Below are positions 45,710 through 56,438 of a stretch of DNA of 64,000 nt, piece by piece. The stretch covers positions 18,387,175-18,451,174 of the forward strand of contig JBANSL010000018.1 of NCBI GenBank assembly GCA_037127255.1, given 5' to 3'. Below the pieces are notes generated by a model. The model was not told where the DNA came from, ran no database searches, and was given only the letters and a program-made list of their open reading frames with translations. Source of the DNA: Persicaria tinctoria. Its lineage: Eukaryota; Streptophyta; Magnoliopsida; Caryophyllales; Polygonaceae. Positions within the stretch are counted from its first letter, which is position 1; every line of letters starts with the position of its first letter. The position numbers and the translations under genes were made by a program.

Positions 45710-46710
45710 GGAAAAATAACCAAAAATAATCTCAACTATCAACATTCAACCAAAAATAATCCAACTTTTAAAAATAACCAATTAATATCTCAACTATCAC
45801 TCTATATACCAAAAATGACATGGTTCACTTTCACTTCTTAATTTTAATTCCAAACTTTTAGAAAATTCACAACATACCCTCTCCCTCAAAACCTAACCCT
45901 CTCCAAAAGCATCACCCTCGATCTTGCTACTTTACCTCTACCTACTAAAATTCAATGAAAACCAAATGCATTTGGGTGCTTTGTTTGTTCACTGGGCAGC
46001 CATCGCCATAGCTTCTTTTGTCTTTCTCTATTTTACTCCCAAGTCCCAACTTCAACTTTAATTCTCCATCTCTCTCATATTGCTTTCTTTCAACAACTTC
46101 GGTGATTTCGACTCCGACACCGACGCTCTCTTCACTGGCCTTGCTTCCCTCGGTACTTCTGGAGATCCACCGGTTGCCTCTTGAACGACTGCCCGACGCC
46201 TCCTCCTAGACCTCCTTTGTAATTTTCCAATTTATCCTTCAAAATTTAAAATATGAAATTGATTCATCTGGCCGGTGTTCGTATGATTTTGGCCAATTTA
46301 AGTTTTTTGCGTTGCTAATTCGATTAGTTCAATTAATTTTTTTTCTTCTAGTTTTTTCTTCAATTTGGGTGTTGTGGTTCTCATTTTAGATTTCTATGGA
46401 GTAGAATTCATTCTCAATTTGGGTGTTCTTTATTTTCATTGAATTTTGGTATGGGATGTATTGAGGTACAATGGCACTGTTGCAACGCAGGGTGATGGTG
46501 GGTCTTGAGGAGGGTGAGGGTTTGGGGAGAGGGCATTTTGTGAAATTTCGAAAGTTTGGAACATTTTGGAATTTAAAGTAAGAAGTAAAAGTAAATTGTA
46601 TCATTTTTGGTATATAAAGTGATAGTTGGGATATTAATTGGTTATTTTTAAAGGTTGGATTATTTTTGGTTGAATGTTGATAGTTGAGATTATTTTTTTG
46701 TTATTTTTCC
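45710..46710. mobile_element. 1-kb non-autonomous MULE upstream of GH3
   Basis: The 9-bp duplication TTCATTCAT lies at 45701-45709 and 46711-46719. The inverted ends, about 150 bp each, begin GGAAAAATAACCAAAAATAA on the left and the complement of GGAAAAATAACAAAAAAATA on the right. No transposase is present. The centre (45970-46210) is more GC-rich, with open stretches that may be a captured exon. The right end lies 231 bp before the GH3 start codon, so the element now forms part of the gene's upstream region. Confidence 0.88.
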
Positions 46711-46719
46711 TTCATTCAT

Positions 46720-46941
46720 TTGCTAAAGAAACTTCTCTTCCTCAGTTCCTCCTGCCTTCCTAACAACCTTATATCTGCCCCCCATAAGTCTAATTTAAGG
46801 CACTCTCTCTCCCCCTCTCAATCTCCCTACAAATACAATCCCCCAAAAGCCCCAAACTTTGCTGCAACCCACCAACCAAACACCAATCTCAATCTCTCTG
46901 AGCTAATTCAACTCCACATAAACCCTATAGCTTGAATTTGA
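46720..46941 (+). promoter_or_regulatory. proximal promoter and 5' UTR of the GH3 gene
   Basis: A pyrimidine-rich leader (CTCTCTCTCCCCCTCTCAAT) and a TATA-like CTACAAATACAAT at about 46828-46840 lie just upstream of the start codon at 46942. No canonical auxin-response TGTCTC element was seen in this short interval. Confidence 0.4.
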
Positions 46942-49900
46942 ATGGGGAGTGAGTTTTGCTTGTCTGCAGTCACCAGCTGCAACAAGGCGTGGTCAACGGA
47001 GAAGCTTCCGGTCGCCAAGAGCCTGGTCAAACCCCCAGAGGAACTAGATCCAGGAGGTGAAGAGTTCGCCTCAGCTAAGGCGGTAAGAGATCAGTTTGAG
47101 GCCATTACAAAAGATGCAGCAACGGTCCAAACAGAGACCCTCCACAAGATTCTGGACCACAACAAGGGCGTTGAGTACTTGACCCAGTTTGGCTTGAATG
47201 CCAGAACTGATCCTCAATCCTTCAAGTCATGTGTCCCTCTTGCTTCTTACTCCGATCTTCGCCCTTTTGTCGATAGGGTCGCCGCTGGCGAGGTCTCCGG
47301 TGTCCTTACCAAAACACCCGTTTCCACTCTGTCCTTGAGGTAAGCTTTCAATTCATAATTTCTCATAAAATTCATCCTAATTTTGATCAATTGAGAGGTG
47401 GGTTTTGCTCAATTTGATCCATTAATGTAATTTTGATAAACTGGGAGGTGGGTTTTGCTCAATTTTGTGAGTGATTGAATACTGTAAAAATTATTGTCAC
47501 TGTTTTTTTTTCTCGGAAATTGATGGCGGATAAAGCCTTTATTAATTAATGAGACTATGATAGTAACATACAGTAAATTAATTTCTGTCTTTTTGTTTGT
47601 TTTTTTTTTTTTTTTACAGTTCTGGAACTAGTCAGGGGAAGCCGAAGATATGCCCATTTACTGAGGAGTCAATTGATGCATATGTGCAATCATTGATAAC
47701 TTCACATGCCTACAGATGCAGGTAAAAACACTGAAAGTGGGGCTTTAAAAAGTTGCTGTTTGTTTTTGGGGGATTAATTAGTTGTTCATTTACTTGAAAG
47801 TATTTAGTAGCAGGAGGTGTACTTGCTGAATTTGCATTCTAGTTTTAACAGAAATATTAGGTCCTGTTTGGTAAATAGGGTGAATTTTCTGTTAAGTTGG
47901 TCATTTTTCATCTACAAGATCCCAACTTGGAGAGGGATAGGACGAGAAGTAATTATCTTTGACTTTGTTTACTTTGAAAATTCAAGCAAAAATGACACAC
48001 GTCTATTCATATTTCACTTCACTTCCCTCCTTTTATGACCTCCAAACAAGGACTTATTCTTAGCTACTGCCTACTAGAGACAATAACTAGATTGAGACTT
48101 TCTTAGACTTTTGCTTGAAATTATGAATCTACTCTATTACCATCAATTAGATTTAGATTTAGTTTGAATAGAAGCAAAAATAATCTATAGATCCTATTAA
48201 AAATATATTTATTCAATTAATTAAAACATGTCATAGAAAAATAAGATGAACTCTTATTCGTCAATCCATCTAAATTTGAACATAATAACAACTTGGACAT
48301 GTCTCTATCAAGATTCTATCTACCACCATGTGTTCCACTTCCCACCAACTAATATTATATTATAGTATTAGTGATTAGTGAAGGGTGAGGTTTTGAATTT
48401 GACTCCTAATATGATTTTATTCAAATAAATAAAAAGATTGATTCCCATACTTGTATATAAAAAAACACATAGTTTAAGTATAATTATTGATATTGATTAT
48501 TGATTGTATTCAATTCAATTGACTATGGAGCCCATCAAATCCATGTGATTTTCTGACGCTAATTTTTATTTTTATGGAATTTGTGTAGAGACTATCCGGT
48601 TGATGAGACCAAAAGGTCATTACATTTCCTTTACATCAGCAAAAAGGGGAAAAACCCAGCGGGCCTGGTGACCGGGCTTGTGAGCTCCCACATAATGAGC
48701 CACCCCAAGTTCAAGCTAGCTTTCCCCACCAAACGGATCAGCCCGGATGAGGTCCTCCGGGCCCCCGACCCGGCCCAGGCCATGTACTGCCACCTTCTAT
48801 TGGGCCTCAAGCACAGGTATGACATCCAATACCTGTTCTCAGTGTTCGCCCACAACATAGTGTCCGCCTTACAAAGCCTTGAGCAGCTCTGGGAGGAGCT
48901 CTGCCACGACATCCGCCACGGCCAGGTCAGCAGCTGCCGCGTCACGAGCCCAATGCTCCGGGCCACCATTGCGGCCCACATGGGCCCGCCCGACCCGGAG
49001 GCGGCCCGCGAGCTCTACGAGGCCTGCGTCGACCTCCGGAAAAAGGGCTGGAGGTGTGTGGTGCCTAAGCTGTTTCCTAGTGCCAAGTATGTGCTTGCCG
49101 TCATGACCGGCAGCGCCCAACACTATTTGGGCAGGGTGCGGTTTTACGCCGGTGAGCTGCCCCTTATGGGCATGGACTATGGAGCCACTGAAGGTTGGGT
49201 GGCTACAAACATTCATCCAAGAAATACACCTGAGGATATAAATTTCACTTTGATGCCAAACATTGCATATTATGAATTTATACCCTTGGATGAGATCAAG
49301 GCAAAAGATGGGGATGATGGGTGTGGCCTTAACCCGGTTGGTATGACAGAGGTCAAGGTTGGTCAGACTTATGAGATTATCTTCACCAATTTTCAAGGTA
49401 CTACACTACTTTTCCAAAATTACCAAAAGTTACCCATACTTTGGTCTCCGGGAAAAATATACCCTTGATACCGAATTTCTTAGGTTGTATGTATGTATGA
49501 ATGCAGGTATGTACAGATACAGACTAGGAGACTGGGTGAAGATAATAGGCTTCCACAACTCAACACCGGTGATAAAATTCCTCTGCAGGGGAAACGTCCT
49601 CCTCTGCATCCACATCGACAAGACGACGGAAAACGACCTCCACCTGGCAGTGGAGGCGGCGCAGGACCACCTTTCAGCGGAGAAAATCGAGATCATCGAA
49701 TACACAAGCCATGCCGAGCTCACCCCTGGGAAAGAGCACTATGTCATCTTCTTGGAACTAAGTAGTCCTACCGAGGAAGGCGACGATGTTTTCAGGGACG
49801 AGGTGTTGAAGCAGTGCTGCAGCTCAATGGACTCGGCTTTTGCGGACTTGGGGTACGTAACGAGTAGGCGGTCTAGGACGATTGGGCCGTTGGAGATTCG

Positions 49901-50072
49901 GGTTGTCGGGAGTGGGACGTTCGGGAAGGTTCTGGAGCAGTTGATGAGCTCGATGAGCGACTCGAATGTGGTGCAGTTTAAGATGCCGAGGTGTGTGAAG
50001 AATGAGGCGATGTTGAAGATCTTGGAGGATAATGTTGTGGGTAGATACTTTAGTAGTGCTTATGGTCTATGA
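46942..50072 (+). CDS. GH3 acyl-acid amido synthetase, JAR1/group II-like
   Basis: Four exons (46942-47339, 47620-47721, 48589-49397, 49507-50072) join in phase to 624 codons. The GH3 family adenylates an acyl acid such as jasmonate or auxin with ATP and couples it to an amino acid in the cytosol. The family's ATP motifs are present: SSGTSQGKPK (residues 133-142), DYGATEGW (363-370; JAR1 has YGSSEGW) and YRYRLGDW (439-446). The LEIRVVGSGTF and QFKMPRCVKN blocks near the C-terminus also match. It is about 40-50 residues longer than JAR1, all at the N-terminus (MGSEFCLSAVTSCNKAW...). Residue choice is closest to JAR1-type sequences, but the substrate cannot be read from the sequence. Exon 3 is GC-rich. 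Introns 1 and 2 use standard borders. It appears intact. Confidence 0.93.
47860..48053. mobile_element. Tourist-like MITE in GH3 intron 2
   Basis: 194 bp with inverted ends GGTCCTGTTTGG (47860) and the complement of GTCCTTGTTTGG (ending 48053). It is flanked by TTA on both sides (47857-47859 and 48054-48056), the target preference of PIF/Harbinger elements. No coding was seen. Confidence 0.75.
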
Positions 50073-50250
50073 TGGATATTACATTAGTGCTTTGCTTTTT
50101 TTGTTTATTTAGCAGTGCAAATTAAAACATGTTAGAGGAAGATCAAGTTTTATGCTATAGATAATATCAACTGTGATCATTTTTGTATCAAATATGTAAT
50201 CTTCAAACCAAGATGAAAATATAACTAAAAAACATACAATCAAGGGGTGG
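50073..50250 (+). other. GH3 3' UTR and downstream DNA
   Basis: AT-rich sequence follows the TGA at 50070-50072. No strong AATAAA was found; AATTAAAAC near 50115 and TTGTATC near 50183 may serve in polyadenylation. Confidence 0.35.
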
Positions 50251-50299
50251 TGGAGAGACATTAAGGGAAGAAGCCAATGCCATAGTCTCGAAAGATGAC

Positions 50300-50700
50300 A
50301 TTAAGGGAAGCTCTATCTCTGAGAGAGATCATGTGTGTGTGAATGGGTTGGGCCTTCGGCCCATACGTTTGGTTGGGTTAGCCCATTCTTAAACGAGCAC
50401 ATATACTCTATATTGTAAACTGATTCATTTCATTCACACATAATACCCCTTACATATTTTCCATTCCCTCCATCTTCTTTCTCTCGCTCTCCATTACTGA
50501 GCTACGAAGCTGCTCCACCAAGTTCTCATGGTATCAGAGCGAAAAAGTCAAACGGTCCGACTCTCAATCCTGGGCTAGCTAAAAAGAGAATGAGATGCTA
50601 GACCCGTTGTCCAAGTGTCAACTATAGGCGAAAAACGACGCACTTGTGGGGGCCTGTTGAGATAATGAAAAGAATGTGAACAAACCCATATATTAAAAAA
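50300..50700 (+). mobile_element. TRIM-like LTR remnant
   Basis: A 5' LTR-like segment (ending near 50528) is followed by the primer site TGGTATCAGAGC (50529-50540). An interior of about 120 bp, a purine tract (CTTGTGGGGGCC) and a new LTR start, TGTTGAGATAATG (about 50656), follow. The right LTR is cut short at about 50700 and the left LTR start is not defined. No coding was seen. It is a different family from the 32506 TRIM. Confidence 0.6.
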
Positions 50701-51660
50701 AAAAAAGATGTAGCGAAAAAGTAAGTTCAAGCAGATTTAGTAAAGTTGATTTTAATTTCGATGAAAAAAATCAGAAACCCATATATGATGCCGGGAAATT
50801 ACAATACTATTGACAGAGGATCGCACGGCACAACATCGCTCAAAATTGGAGAAACGATGAACTGAACAAATATGCAATAAGCTAGAAACATTGATGGGAT
50901 GGATGGATTAAACATCAAAATTAACAATTAAGAAGAACTATCAGCTATCAATTATAGGTTGGTGTAAGAGTTCTAAGGCTACAATTCATGTCGAGAATTT
51001 TCGAACCTCTTTAATGCGCTAGTAGCCTAGCACACAAGCCGAGTGGGGTTCCATTCTAAAACCAATTGGCAATAGAAGGAGTAGCCCACCGATTCATATA
51101 CTAGAGCTGATATGTTCAACTTTCCGATGTGGGACACTTTGGTCTCAATTCACATCTCTAACACGCCCCCGCAAGTCCAACTAGGAATGACCATCTAGTT
51201 GAGACTTGGACAACTAGGTAACCCAGACTAGGATCGACACGGGCCGTTAGGCTAACCGCTCTGATACCATATCAAAGTCCGGCTAGGACCGATGACCGGG
51301 GGTCGTGTGCACAGGCGCACATGCGCTAGTAGCCTAGCACACAAGCCGAGTGGGGTTCCATTCTAAAACCAATTGGCGATAGAAGGAGTAGCGCACCGAC
51401 TCATATACTAGAGCTGATATGTTCAACTTTCCGATATGGGACACTTTGGTCTCAATTCACATCTCTAACAGTATCTAATCTAAAGGTAGAAAAATTCAAA
51501 CCGATTGAACTAGCTAGGGAAAAAAAAATAAAAACCATTCAAAAGGGATAGATTGCCTCACCTAAAAAAGACCCAAATTTTGGATAAAAAAAAAAGGCCC
51601 AAAATTTCTCCAAATTCAAACCCGAAAATTATACGGAACACATCCAATTTAACTATCCAG
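50700..51660. repeat. duplicated segment related to 56640-57260
   Basis: Outside the inserted TRIM, several blocks match the region upstream of the F-box gene in the same order: AACATCAAAATTAACAATT, GATTGCCTCA, and a TTGGA(C/T)TAAGC(G/A)G end. The two copies have since received different insertions. Confidence 0.65.
51012..51473 (-). mobile_element. second copy of the TGTTAAAG-type TRIM, truncated
   Basis: On the minus strand: LTR about 51270-51473, primer site complement GCTCTGATACCA (51258-51269), interior with a CGCCCCCGCAAG purine-tract complement, and a second LTR that stops early at about 51012, lacking its last ~60 bp. Sequence matches the 32506-33015 element with more changes. LTRs here begin TGTTAGAGATGTGAA. 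Confidence 0.88.
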
Positions 51661-51698
51661 AGTTGAGAATCTCTTTAATTAGTATTGGACTAAGCGGT

Positions 51699-52254
51699 TT
51701 TTTCGCCTCATTGCTTCTTTTTTTTTATATTGTTGTTCATTTTCTCTTCTGTGACCTATTTCTCTTCACGATCTTGTTATCGTTTTTGAGGGTTTGGGAT
51801 GAGTTTGGGGGTTTTAATAAACAATGGTTTGGCTTGGGGTCGAGTTTGCGGGTTGATGTGCAGTGCTGTGTTTGTTGTGTTGCAGGCTTCTTTGAGAAGT
51901 GTTTGATTTGACATGTTCGATGACGTCGTGGATGTGCGTTGACATCTGATGACTCATTTGAGTCCATAATCTGAGGTGCCCGCTGATGTTCCCCAGACTT
52001 CTCTGTGTGCGTCGTCCCTTTGTCCGATCGTTTCGTTGTCTTTGTGGCTTGTGATTTTCAGTGTAAAATGGCTTGTACCTTTTCTTTGTAATTTTATTTC
52101 TGTCATTTGCTTCTGTAATTTCTTTTCTGCCTTTTACTTCTGTTATTTGCTTCCGTTGTACATGATGGTTAGTCCATCTACCAACTTGTCCGGTCTCTTG
52201 GTTTCCTTAGGCTTGTCTAGGGAACCGAATCTTTATCTTGCTTCAAAAAAAAAA
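51699..52254 (+). mobile_element. 556-bp LINE/SINE-type insertion with 18-bp target duplication
   Basis: Perfect direct repeats AGTATTGGACTAAGCGGT lie at 51681-51698 and 52255-52272. The insert ends CTTTATCTTGCTTC and poly-A, so it is plus-strand oriented. It starts with a T-rich stretch and has no convincing coding, consistent with the 3' UTR of a 5'-truncated LINE. Confidence 0.88.
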
Positions 52255-52960
52255 AGTATTGGACTAAGCGGTAAGCCTATTTTGAAAGAACTATTGAGAA
52301 TTGAAACTTGAAAGCATAATGGCGTACGTACATGTTTGGATTCCTATTTCATTATGTTTACAATGAAAATATATGTATTAAATGGAAATGTGTATTATAA
52401 TAACCATTGTAGATCCCGTCTCGAGCACAGGAAATACGTTGGAGGAAGAACAGACGGTGCAGATTTGTTTGTGCTGCATTTTGTGAATTATGTAGTTGTA
52501 GTTCTTGCGTGTCTGGAATGTGAATCTTTGAGGTTTAGGCAGCTTTTAGATATAAGTGGTTGTTAATTCTTGAAATTTTATTTTGTGTGTTGGAATTAGA
52601 ATAGAGTATGGTTGATCTCATTGCTGTTCTGTTGATTGGGTATGTGGACTCTGAATCTTTGAGATTTAGGCGATAAATTTGTTGATTGAAGTGATTGTTA
52701 ATTCTTGAACTGGTTTGTTGTTATGTTGATTGTGTGCAATCATTATATGTGTAATGTGTGTATGACATGATAATTGTCTAATGCTCGATATGCATTGAGT
52801 TATGGAGTTTGGCGTAAATAGACTTGATCAATGAATATGTGTGATCTTGCTGTTGTTCTGTTGAGATGATTCAATGTTGTGTGTACGTGACTAGTTGTGT
52901 AGTTATACGAATGATATCATATAACTGAATGTTGTTTGTGATGACATCAAATTTAAATAG

Positions 52961-54423
52961 ATGGATTCTTCTGGTCAATACAATACTCTCATAACATTTG
53001 GTGACATGGAGTTTGTTGTTTACAAGAGATATGAGTCTGCTAGTACTATTGCCTCTAGCAGTTTTGACTTTGTCATGTAGGTTTTTTCTTCTATCTTCTC
53101 AGTTTTTATTGATTTGTTTTTAATTTATGTTGCTAAATTAGTATTAATTTCATATTTTCGGGGTTTTTGCAGCATGGCTATAGATAAAAGCAACTAATGA
53201 AAAAGTTGCTATCAAGAAGATTCCGCGCGCATTTTGTGATCTATCATCCTCTAAAGCCGCGTTACGTGAAACAATGATACTTAGTAAATTGGAGGATGAG
53301 AATGTAAGTACACAAGCGGTAACTCTCTGTGGATCGACTTCAGACTTACCCACTATACTAAGTAGTGAGTTTGGATTATTTATTTTTGACAAGGACCAAC
53401 GACTTTACCCTCTATCACATAGCTACTTGCACTCGACAACTCTTTTTCAGCCTCGAAACTCGTCATATACATATGATAGGCTGATCGAACATTGAACTCC
53501 CTACTCCGAGAGTAATGCCACACCCTTTCTTCCTTTATAGTTGGAACCACCATTCTTGTTCTAAACACCTTCTCGGCGTCACTTGGAAGCATTATCTCTT
53601 AACATTTTCCTCATTCCCATCATTCTTCTCCCAATATATGAGATTCGAAACTCTCAAATTATAATATTTTACTAGAAAAAAATATCATATGATATATTAT
53701 TGTAACATATTGTCTTATATTGAAATAGGAATGTTCGGAGTGATTTATATACGATTCAAGTCTTACTCCTATTACAAAAGCTCTTCATTTTCAAACTCCA
53801 AGTAAAGAAAATGGACCTAAAAAGGCTAGTTAGTATGAGTTGATACTTTTTAAAACTTAAGGTTGTGCTCTTCCAACATCACCGGTAGTCGTTTCCGAGC
53901 CATCCACCAACCCCTCTAGCCTCATTCTTGCTCTTCCAGTATTACCGATAACCGTTTGTGAGCCATCCACCCTCTCGTCCCGTTCTTGTTCTTAAAACAT
54001 CACCATATGTCTCTCCTTATTCTAAATGACATGCTTCGTACCTATGTATTTAAAAGGACTATTCCAACATCCAAGGCAACAATTTTCAGATAAATTTCCA
54101 AATACTTTCGATGATGCTAGGGAATTGCTCGAGAAAATGCTCATTTTATATTCAAGTAGACGGATAACGGGTAACACTCTCTTAACACCACTTATTTTAG
54201 GCCATCAAAAGTTCTTCACCTATCAATTATGTTTTTAATCTTTTTATTGACCGATAATGCAGTTGGCGGAGCACTTAGTCATGACTACTTGAAGCATCTA
54301 CATGACAAAGAGATAAAGCTAGTTCGCAACGAGCCTTTTCCTGGTTTTATGGAAACAGATGTTGTAGAAGACATTAAGAAAATCATATGAAAAGAGTCTC
54401 ACAGGTTTAACTCCGATGCTTAA
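52961..54423 (+). pseudogene. MAP-kinase-like pseudogene
   Basis: Pieces of a MAP kinase occur in order. The first exon-like frame begins MDSSGQYNTL (52961). An exon at about 53172-53302 reads ATNEKVAIKKIPRAF, with the ATP-binding lysine, then KAALRETMILSKLEDENV. A later exon (about 54060-54175) reads QFSDKFPNTFDDARELLEKM and RRITGN. The last (about 54262-54423) reads ALSHDYLKHLHD and ends with two stops. The catalytic loop, DFG and TEY-containing exons are missing, and LINE sequence lies in their place. No kinase can be made. Confidence 0.7.
53380..53592 (-). mobile_element. LINE fragment inside the kinase pseudogene
   Basis: The minus strand reads KEERVWHYSRSREFNVRSAY, the pattern that precedes the zinc-binding domain at the end of plant LINE reverse transcriptases (zf-RVT region). 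Only about 70 codons remain. It replaces the region where the central kinase exons should be. Confidence 0.6.
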
Positions 54424-54598
54424 AGAAATATTCATCTGTCACATTTGAAATGACGTATTTTTAGGATCTTTTATTGATTTGAACTTGACTGAGTGGATTC
54501 TATAAGAGGATTTTTGTTTCACTAATCAATATTGGCTTAAATGTGGGAGAAGTGCACAACATTCTCAAGTCTAACATACAAGTAAGTGTGGTTCCAAC

Positions 54599-54635
54599 CA
54601 GTGGCGGAGCTAGGGGGTGCTCGAGCACCCCCTAG
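54599..54635. mobile_element. transposon end with a perfect 26-bp palindrome
   Basis: The text starts CAGTGGCGGAGC, an end motif common in plant hAT-like non-autonomous elements. It runs into a perfect 26-bp palindrome (54610-54635, centre CTCGAG). A partner end was not found, so the element is truncated or its other end has decayed. Confidence 0.5.
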
Positions 54636-54726
54636 TTGGAAAAAAATACAAAAAAATAATAATTTTTTTCGTATATATTTAATATTTTTAAGGTAATATA
54701 ACATTTTTAAATGACATTTGAAACAA

Positions 54727-54815
54727 GATTGCTATCTAGCTCAAGTGGTAAAGGAAGGGAGGAAGTTAAGAAGGGGAATTAGAAGGTCTTGGGTTCAAAT
54801 CTCTCGCCCAACTAA
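54727..54815 (+). mobile_element. tRNA-derived SINE-like fragment
   Basis: TAGCTCAAGTGGTAAAGG resembles box A, and GGTCTTGGGTTCAAATCT resembles box B, at tRNA-like spacing. The segment lacks a cloverleaf and sits in repeat DNA, so it is a SINE head rather than a tRNA gene. Confidence 0.5.
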
Positions 54816-55184
54816 TTGGCATTGAGTGGAGTAGCCCACCTACTTATATACTTGAAACCCTCTCAACTTCCAATGTGAGATGTTTTTTTTCCGAGCCTGG
54901 ACTCTAGATCTTTGAGGTTTAGGTGATAAATTTGTTGATTGAAGTGGTTGTCAATTCTGAAATTGTTGTTTTGTGTGATGTTGTGGTGAATGTAATAGAT
55001 TTTGTGCTAGACTGCTAGGGTTGATTTTGAGTTGGAATTAGAATAGGTTTAAGTTATAGTTGTGCAATTACTATGTTTGTGCGCTCAAGACTCTAAATTT
55101 TTTAGATTTAGGTGATACATTTGTTGATTGAAATTGTTGTCCATTCTCGAACTGTTGTTTGGTGTTATGATGTGGATTATACGT

Positions 55185-55420
55185 AACAAAATCCCTTTCT
55201 TGATGGTGACATTATAATCTTTGCAAAAGTAAGTAACTCATCCTATGTTAGAACAAAACAAATCATTAATGATTATTTTCAAATATCAGGTCAAAAGCTA
55301 AATTTTCATAAAATAACTTTTCAAGTGACAAAAAAAGTCTCACTCCAAAGGAAATTGGATATACAAAATACTCTTCAAATTGTGAACTCATTATCAATGC
55401 GAGAGTCCATAAGCTAATTT
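55185..55420 (+). pseudogene. LINE reverse transcriptase fragment
   Basis: The frame reads FLDGDIIIFAKVSNSSYVRT, then INDYFQISGQKLNFHKITFQ. This is the FADD-like block and the SGQ-x-N block of L1-type reverse transcriptases, with the second aspartate position altered. It ends with a stop at about 55420. Confidence 0.6.
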
Positions 55421-55607
55421 TAGTGCTTTACGCTGTCGATAAGTATTCACCAAAACTAGATCAAGTGAAAAGAATGTTCATCCCCTTTGATTAGTTGGGA
55501 TAGAGTAAGCAAACCAAAAGAAGTGTCTAAAGATACGAAGGAAACTCTACCCATGAAACTCATATGAAAATATTAGTTGAACCAAAAATAGATAATAATT
55601 ATCAAAA

Positions 55608-55783
55608 GAAAAATATATGTAAACAAACAACATTAAGACTTAAGCAAGATTTTCATATAGGAGTGATGGTTTTCAACTTTCAAATACCCCTCTAAGAAAA
55701 ATATATGTAAACAAACAACATTAAGACTTAAGCAAGATTTTCATTGGGAAATTTACCCTTAGTAGCTGGATTCACAGATGATG
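55608..55783. repeat. 88-bp tandem duplication at the end of the F-box gene
   Basis: The text GAAAAATATATGTAAACAAA, with the ~40 bp following it, occurs at 55608 and again at 55696. The second copy runs into the last codons of the F-box frame. Confidence 0.8.
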
Positions 55784-56381
55784 TACTACTTTCTGTCATG
55801 GAATCATAAACTTCAAATTCGCCCCAGCGATTCACAGTGACAATCTTGTATCCACCAGAACACATGACCACTCCCACGGCGTCACCTACACTTCTAACTT
55901 GACCGGACCGTATAAACTTCATAAACTTCTTCCAAATTTGGGTAACAGGATTCCCCATCATGAAGCATTTGTTTTTAACATCAGCACACCAGACGAGACC
56001 GCCAATGGAAGCTAATGGGTAAATGGATTGAGTGCAAGCAGGATAAACATGCCATTTCTTTGCGCATGTGTCGTAGATTGCTCCGGCTTCAGCCCCATCA
56101 TAAGTACTGGTTTTGTAGAAGAACCAAGGCTTGTCAGCTTGAGCAACTTCCTCACAACGTTGCAAGAAACTGTGGGATTTGAGCAACGAGTTCCATTCCA
56201 GGCAAACCAATCGAAACCGAAAGAATGCAACAATAGGAAGCCTTGCAATGACACCCTCCAAGAGATCCTTGGGGAATTCCTTCCATATTCGCTCATCCAT
56301 CAGCATTGATGTATCTAGTAATAGCGGTCTAATAGCTTCCCTTTCTTTCTGTGATATCACATGCTTCGGATTGGATTCCAT
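55728..56381 (-). CDS. F-box protein, C-terminally truncated
   Basis: The start was chosen at MESNPKHVISQ (56381) because the upstream residues MMLLLLFVVGG end at a TTGTAG that looks like a splice acceptor. 217 codons. The F-box (about residues 32-68, WKEFPKDLLEGVIARLPIVA then FRLVCLEWNSLL) would bind SKP1 in an SCF ubiquitin ligase. A first kelch/FBA-like segment follows (AIYDTCAKKWHVYP, ASIGGLVWCADV, KIVTVNRWGEFEVYDSMTE). Family proteins of this kind are usually 380-450 residues, so the C-terminal half is absent. It may be a truncated gene or a pseudogene. Confidence 0.7.
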   Translation of the reverse strand: MESNPKHVISQKEREAIRPLLLDTSMLMDERIWKEFPKDLLEGVIARLPIVAFFRFRLVCLEWNSLLKSHSFLQRCEEVAQADKPWFFYKTSTYDGAEAGAIYDTCAKKWHVYPACTQSIYPLASIGGLVWCADVKNKCFMMGNPVTQIWKKFMKFIRSGQVRSVGDAVGVVMCSGGYKIVTVNRWGEFEVYDSMTESSTSSVNPATKGKFPNENLA

Positions 56382-56438
56382 AATTTTGAACTTCACAGCA
56401 CCCAAGCCCCCTACAACAAACAGCAACAACAACATCAA

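Larger units (their letters stand above)
52500..55190. repeat. four dispersed copies of a ~70-bp leader-like repeat
   Basis: A text like ACTCTGAATCTTTGAGATTT, GATAAATTTGTTGATTGAAG and TTGTTAATTCTTGAACTG recurs at about 52515, 52641, 54893 and 55084, flanking the kinase-like pseudogene. It may represent a duplicated 5' intron or leader. Confidence 0.6.

Noticed and set aside
48631..49396. Long minus-strand frames opposite GH3 exon 3
   Set aside because: They are shadows caused by the high GC content and codon bias of the real exon on the plus strand.
54727..54815. tRNA gene suggested by box A and box B-like text
   Set aside because: No cloverleaf or acceptor stem can be drawn and the context is repetitive. 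A SINE head explains it better.
56382..56438. Hydrophobic start MMLLLLFVVGG of the F-box frame as a signal peptide
   Set aside because: F-box proteins are not secreted, and the DNA there ends in a TTGTAG acceptor-like site. The next Met is a better start.
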